From: an uncultured Bacillus sp.
Lineage (GTDB): Bacteria > Bacillota > Bacilli > Bacillales > Cytobacillaceae
Direction: 5' to 3'
Assembly (NCBI GenBank): GCA_937894355.1
Contig: CALCRD010000525.1
Span: forward strand, 1 to 7,818
Length of the DNA stretch: 7,818 nucleotides
Under the pieces are notes generated by a model. The model was not told where the DNA came from. It made no database searches and was given only the letters and a program-made list of their open reading frames with translations. The translations under genes and the position numbers were made by a program. This document shows positions 6,215 to 7,818 of this stretch, piece by piece; the stretch's first letter is position 1, and each line of letters starts with the position of its first letter.

Positions 6215-6240
6215 GTTAAAATCGGGTTTAAGATTTTAAC
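6215..6240. promoter_or_regulatory. 9-bp dyad upstream of the SDR gene
   Basis: GTTAAAATC (6215-6223) and GATTTTAAC (6232-6240) form a perfect 9-bp inverted repeat with an 8-nt spacer, ending about 58 nt before the SDR start codon. No T-tract follows, so it is not a typical terminator. It could be an operator for a dimeric repressor or a leader hairpin. I find no convincing sigma-A or sigma-54 promoter nearby to fix its role. Confidence 0.4.
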
Positions 6241-6298
6241 AACAAACTTTACAAAAACAGCTTTACAAAAAAAGAAATAATTAGAGGAGGAAACAAGA

Positions 6299-7057
6299 AT
6301 GAGTCGATTAGAAGGAAAAGTAGCGGTTATTACGGGGTCTGGGAATGGGATTGGTGCAGCAACTGCGAGACGGTTAGCGAGGGATGGGGCAAAAATAGCG
6401 GTGGTTGATTTAACTGAAGAAACGGCAGCAGATACGGTTCAGTCAATTCGAGCTGCTGGGGGCGAAGCAATTGCTGTTGGTTGTAATGTTTCCAAATCGG
6501 CTGAAGTTGAAAGCGCTGTCGAAAGAATAGTTTCTGAATTCGGCCAGATTGATATTTTAGTTAATAATGCTGGGGTTACCCGAGATAATCTGCTATTTAA
6601 AATGTCAGAAGATGATTGGGATTTAGTTATGAATGTTCATTTAAAAGGGAGTTTTTTGTTCAGTCGGGCTGTGCAGAAACATATGGTAGAGCAGCGCTTC
6701 GGGAAAATTGTTAACACTACGAGCTTAGGTGCATCTGGAAAACGGGGTCAAGCCAACTATTCAACTGCGAAAGCTGGTTTACAGGCATTTACGAAAACTC
6801 TAGCCATTGAATTAGGCCCTTATAACATTAATGTGAATTGTGTTGGACCAGGGTTTATTGCAACAGATATGACTAGAAGAACGGCTGAGCGCCAAGGGCT
6901 TAATTTTGAAGAGATTCGAAAAGCTGCTAGTAAAAAAATTCCTTTAAGAAGAGTCGGCGAACCAGAGGATGTTGCTAATGTTGTTTCATTTTTAGTAAGT
7001 GAGGACGCCAGCTATGTAACCGGAGAAGTTCTGTTTGTCGGTGGTGGAGATCGTTAA
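6299..7057 (+). CDS. FabG-like short-chain dehydrogenase/reductase
   Basis: A 252-residue classical SDR, the normal length for 3-oxoacyl-ACP reductase (FabG) or 3-hydroxyacyl-CoA dehydrogenase relatives. The cofactor motif TGSGNGIG is at 12-19, NNAG at 89-92, the catalytic serine is probably S142 and the Y-x-x-x-K pair is Y154/K158. The PGFIATDMT segment (184-192) is typical of FabG. D37 in VVDL, at the end of the second beta strand, suggests NAD(H) rather than NADP(H), which fits an oxidative catabolic role better than fatty-acid synthesis. The ATG at 6299 has GGAGG (6286-6290) eight nt upstream. Two MaoC-like genes follow on the same strand, so it probably interconverts (R)-3-hydroxyacyl and 3-oxoacyl thioesters in the same pathway. 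Direction and chain length are inferred, and the gene symbol is withheld because FabG-like paralogs are numerous. Confidence 0.9.
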   Translation: MSRLEGKVAVITGSGNGIGAATARRLARDGAKIAVVDLTEETAADTVQSIRAAGGEAIAVGCNVSKSAEVESAVERIVSEFGQIDILVNNAGVTRDNLLFKMSEDDWDLVMNVHLKGSFLFSRAVQKHMVEQRFGKIVNTTSLGASGKRGQANYSTAKAGLQAFTKTLAIELGPYNINVNCVGPGFIATDMTRRTAERQGLNFEEIRKAASKKIPLRRVGEPEDVANVVSFLVSEDASYVTGEVLFVGGGDR

Positions 7058-7120
7058 GGGGGATGCTGACAAGAAATTAGTTTGCCGGATTTTACCAAAA
7101 TGAGAGGCGGGATGATAGAT

Positions 7121-7549
7121 ATGACAGTTGCAGATCGTTCATGGATTGGCAGTAAAACGGAGGTATTTGAATTTGAAGTGGAGAAAGGGGCCATTAGAGC
7201 CTTTGCCAACGCACTTGGTACGGGGAATCGCTTATATCTTGCTGAAACCTATGCCAAGGAACTTGGTTATGCCAGTTTGGTGGCACCGCCAACATTCCCA
7301 GCAACCTTCCGACTACCCAAACCTGGTATCAATGTAGCATTGAGTCGTACCTTGCACGGGGAGCAGGAATTCATTTATGAACGTCCAATTGTAGCGGGAG
7401 ATGTTCTTCGTTGTCAAAATCAGTTGGTAGATATTTTCGAACGGGAAGGCAAGCAGGGGATGATGACTTTTTTTATTCTCGAAACCCGAGGTGAGGATCG
7501 GGATGGAAATTTAGTGTTCCGCTCAAGAACGACGGTAATTTACCGATAA
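7121..7549 (+). CDS. MaoC-like hot-dog protein, non-catalytic (HadA-like) subunit
   Basis: A 142-residue single hot-dog-fold protein of the MaoC N-terminal/FAS1 dehydratase type. The stretch FEFEVEKGAIRAFANALG (16-33) and the LHGEQEFIYERPIVAGD segment (78-94) are characteristic. Where active (R)-hydratases carry G-D-x-N-x-x-H, this protein reads ALGTGNRLY (31-39) and lacks both catalytic Asp and His, as in the HadA/HadC-type subunits that pair with an active partner. The ATG at 7121 is preferred because GGCGGG (7106-7111) lies 9 nt upstream and the protein then starts like the family. The frame is open further upstream (ATG at 7112 and 7100, TTG at 7082) but those starts have poorly placed SDs. 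The active-type partner begins 15 nt downstream. Confidence 0.83.
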   Translation: MTVADRSWIGSKTEVFEFEVEKGAIRAFANALGTGNRLYLAETYAKELGYASLVAPPTFPATFRLPKPGINVALSRTLHGEQEFIYERPIVAGDVLRCQNQLVDIFEREGKQGMMTFFILETRGEDRDGNLVFRSRTTVIYR

Positions 7550-7564
7550 GAAGGAGGATGCGAC

Positions 7565-7818
7565 ATGATTAAGGAATGGATAGGATTACAACCGGGGCAA
7601 GAGGTCGAATTTATCACTCCACCAATTGAAAAAGTTCAATTGGTTAAATATGCAGGGGCATCTGGTGACTTTAACTTGATTCATACCGATGAGGAAACGG
7701 CTCGTAAAGCCAAATTACCAGGGGTCATTGCCCACGGGATGATCAGCATGGGTGTTTTAGGTGATTTCGTTGGCCAAATCGTTGGAAATCAGGGCTTTGT
7801 AAGTCAGTTGCAGGTGCG
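7565..7818 (+). CDS. MaoC-like (R)-specific enoyl-CoA hydratase/dehydratase, catalytic subunit (partial)
   Basis: The first 84 residues of a MaoC-family hot-dog protein; the 3' end lies outside the window. The hydratase motif YAGASGDFNLIHTD (29-42) carries the catalytic pair, D35 and H40, followed by LPGVIAHGM (51-59), the usual continuation in PhaJ/HadB-type enzymes. By family it hydrates trans-2-enoyl thioesters to (R)-3-hydroxyacyl thioesters or catalyses the reverse dehydration. AAGGAGG (7551-7557) is 7 nt before the ATG and the upstream MaoC-like gene ends only 15 nt away, so the two are translated together and probably form a heterodimer with one active site. Full length is probably about 130-145 residues. 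Confidence 0.88.
   Translation, partial: MIKEWIGLQPGQEVEFITPPIEKVQLVKYAGASGDFNLIHTDEETARKAKLPGVIAHGMISMGVLGDFVGQIVGNQGFVSQLQV

Noticed and set aside
6248..6280. Possible sigma-A promoter with TTTACA at 6248-6253 before the SDR gene
   Set aside because: At 17-nt spacing the -10 would be AAAGAA, which is poor; the better AATAAT-like sequence is too far away.
7082..7120. Longer MaoC-like start at TTG 7082, or ATG 7100 or 7112
   Set aside because: None has an SD at a workable distance, and the extra residues do not resemble the family N-terminus. ATG 7121 fits better, though 7112 cannot be fully excluded.

Overview
The window looks like chromosomal DNA from a low-GC Gram-positive bacterium of the Bacillaceae (Bacillus/Neobacillus type). 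The evidence is AT-rich codon use, strong AAGGAGG-type ribosome binding sites, TTG starts, and proteins that read like Bacillus families. The genus is inference. I see no rRNA, tRNA, CRISPR array, phage gene or transposase gene.

Left block (1-1572, + strand): the C-terminal end of one ABC-2 type membrane permease, a second complete ABC-2 permease, and a class I SAM-dependent methyltransferase that starts 15 nt after the permease stop at a TTG. All are spaced like one operon. A 12-bp hairpin with T-runs on both sides (1638-1678) closes it.

Non-coding block (1573-1988): the terminator, a short sequence shared with a palindrome at about 6.1 kb, a perfect 17-bp inverted repeat enclosing two smaller hairpins (1789-1900), and a hairpin just after the stop of the convergent regulator gene.

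Central block (1989-6042): a sigma-54-dependent enhancer-binding activator (PrpR_N-type sensor, PAS-like region, AAA+ domain, Fis-type HTH) is transcribed leftward from a good sigma-A promoter. It is divergent from an acyl-CoA dehydrogenase gene of the FadE/VLCAD type. The gap between them holds an array of TTGAAAC half-sites with a perfect 11-bp dyad, then a near-consensus -24/-12 promoter about 75 nt downstream. This is the classic layout of an activator controlling its neighbour. The dehydrogenase gene is damaged or unusual at its 5' end: a well-placed SD and TTG open the expected N-terminus in one frame, but the rest of the protein lies in the +1 frame, with about 50 nt apparently missing.

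Right block (6299-7818, + strand): a FabG-like short-chain dehydrogenase/reductase with an acidic residue suggesting NAD(H) use, a MaoC-like hot-dog protein lacking the catalytic Asp/His, and a second MaoC-like protein (cut by the window end) that has them. The last two resemble a HadA/HadB-type heterodimeric (R)-3-hydroxyacyl dehydratase/hydratase.

Read together, dehydrogenase, (R)-specific hydratase and NAD-type SDR could carry out the first three steps of a beta-oxidation cycle through (R)-3-hydroxyacyl-CoA rather than the usual (S) isomer. The dehydrogenase would be induced by an unknown acyl-derived ligand through sigma-54. This pathway reading is inference from gene content. Substrate, stereochemistry and co-regulation of the right block are not shown by the sequence.
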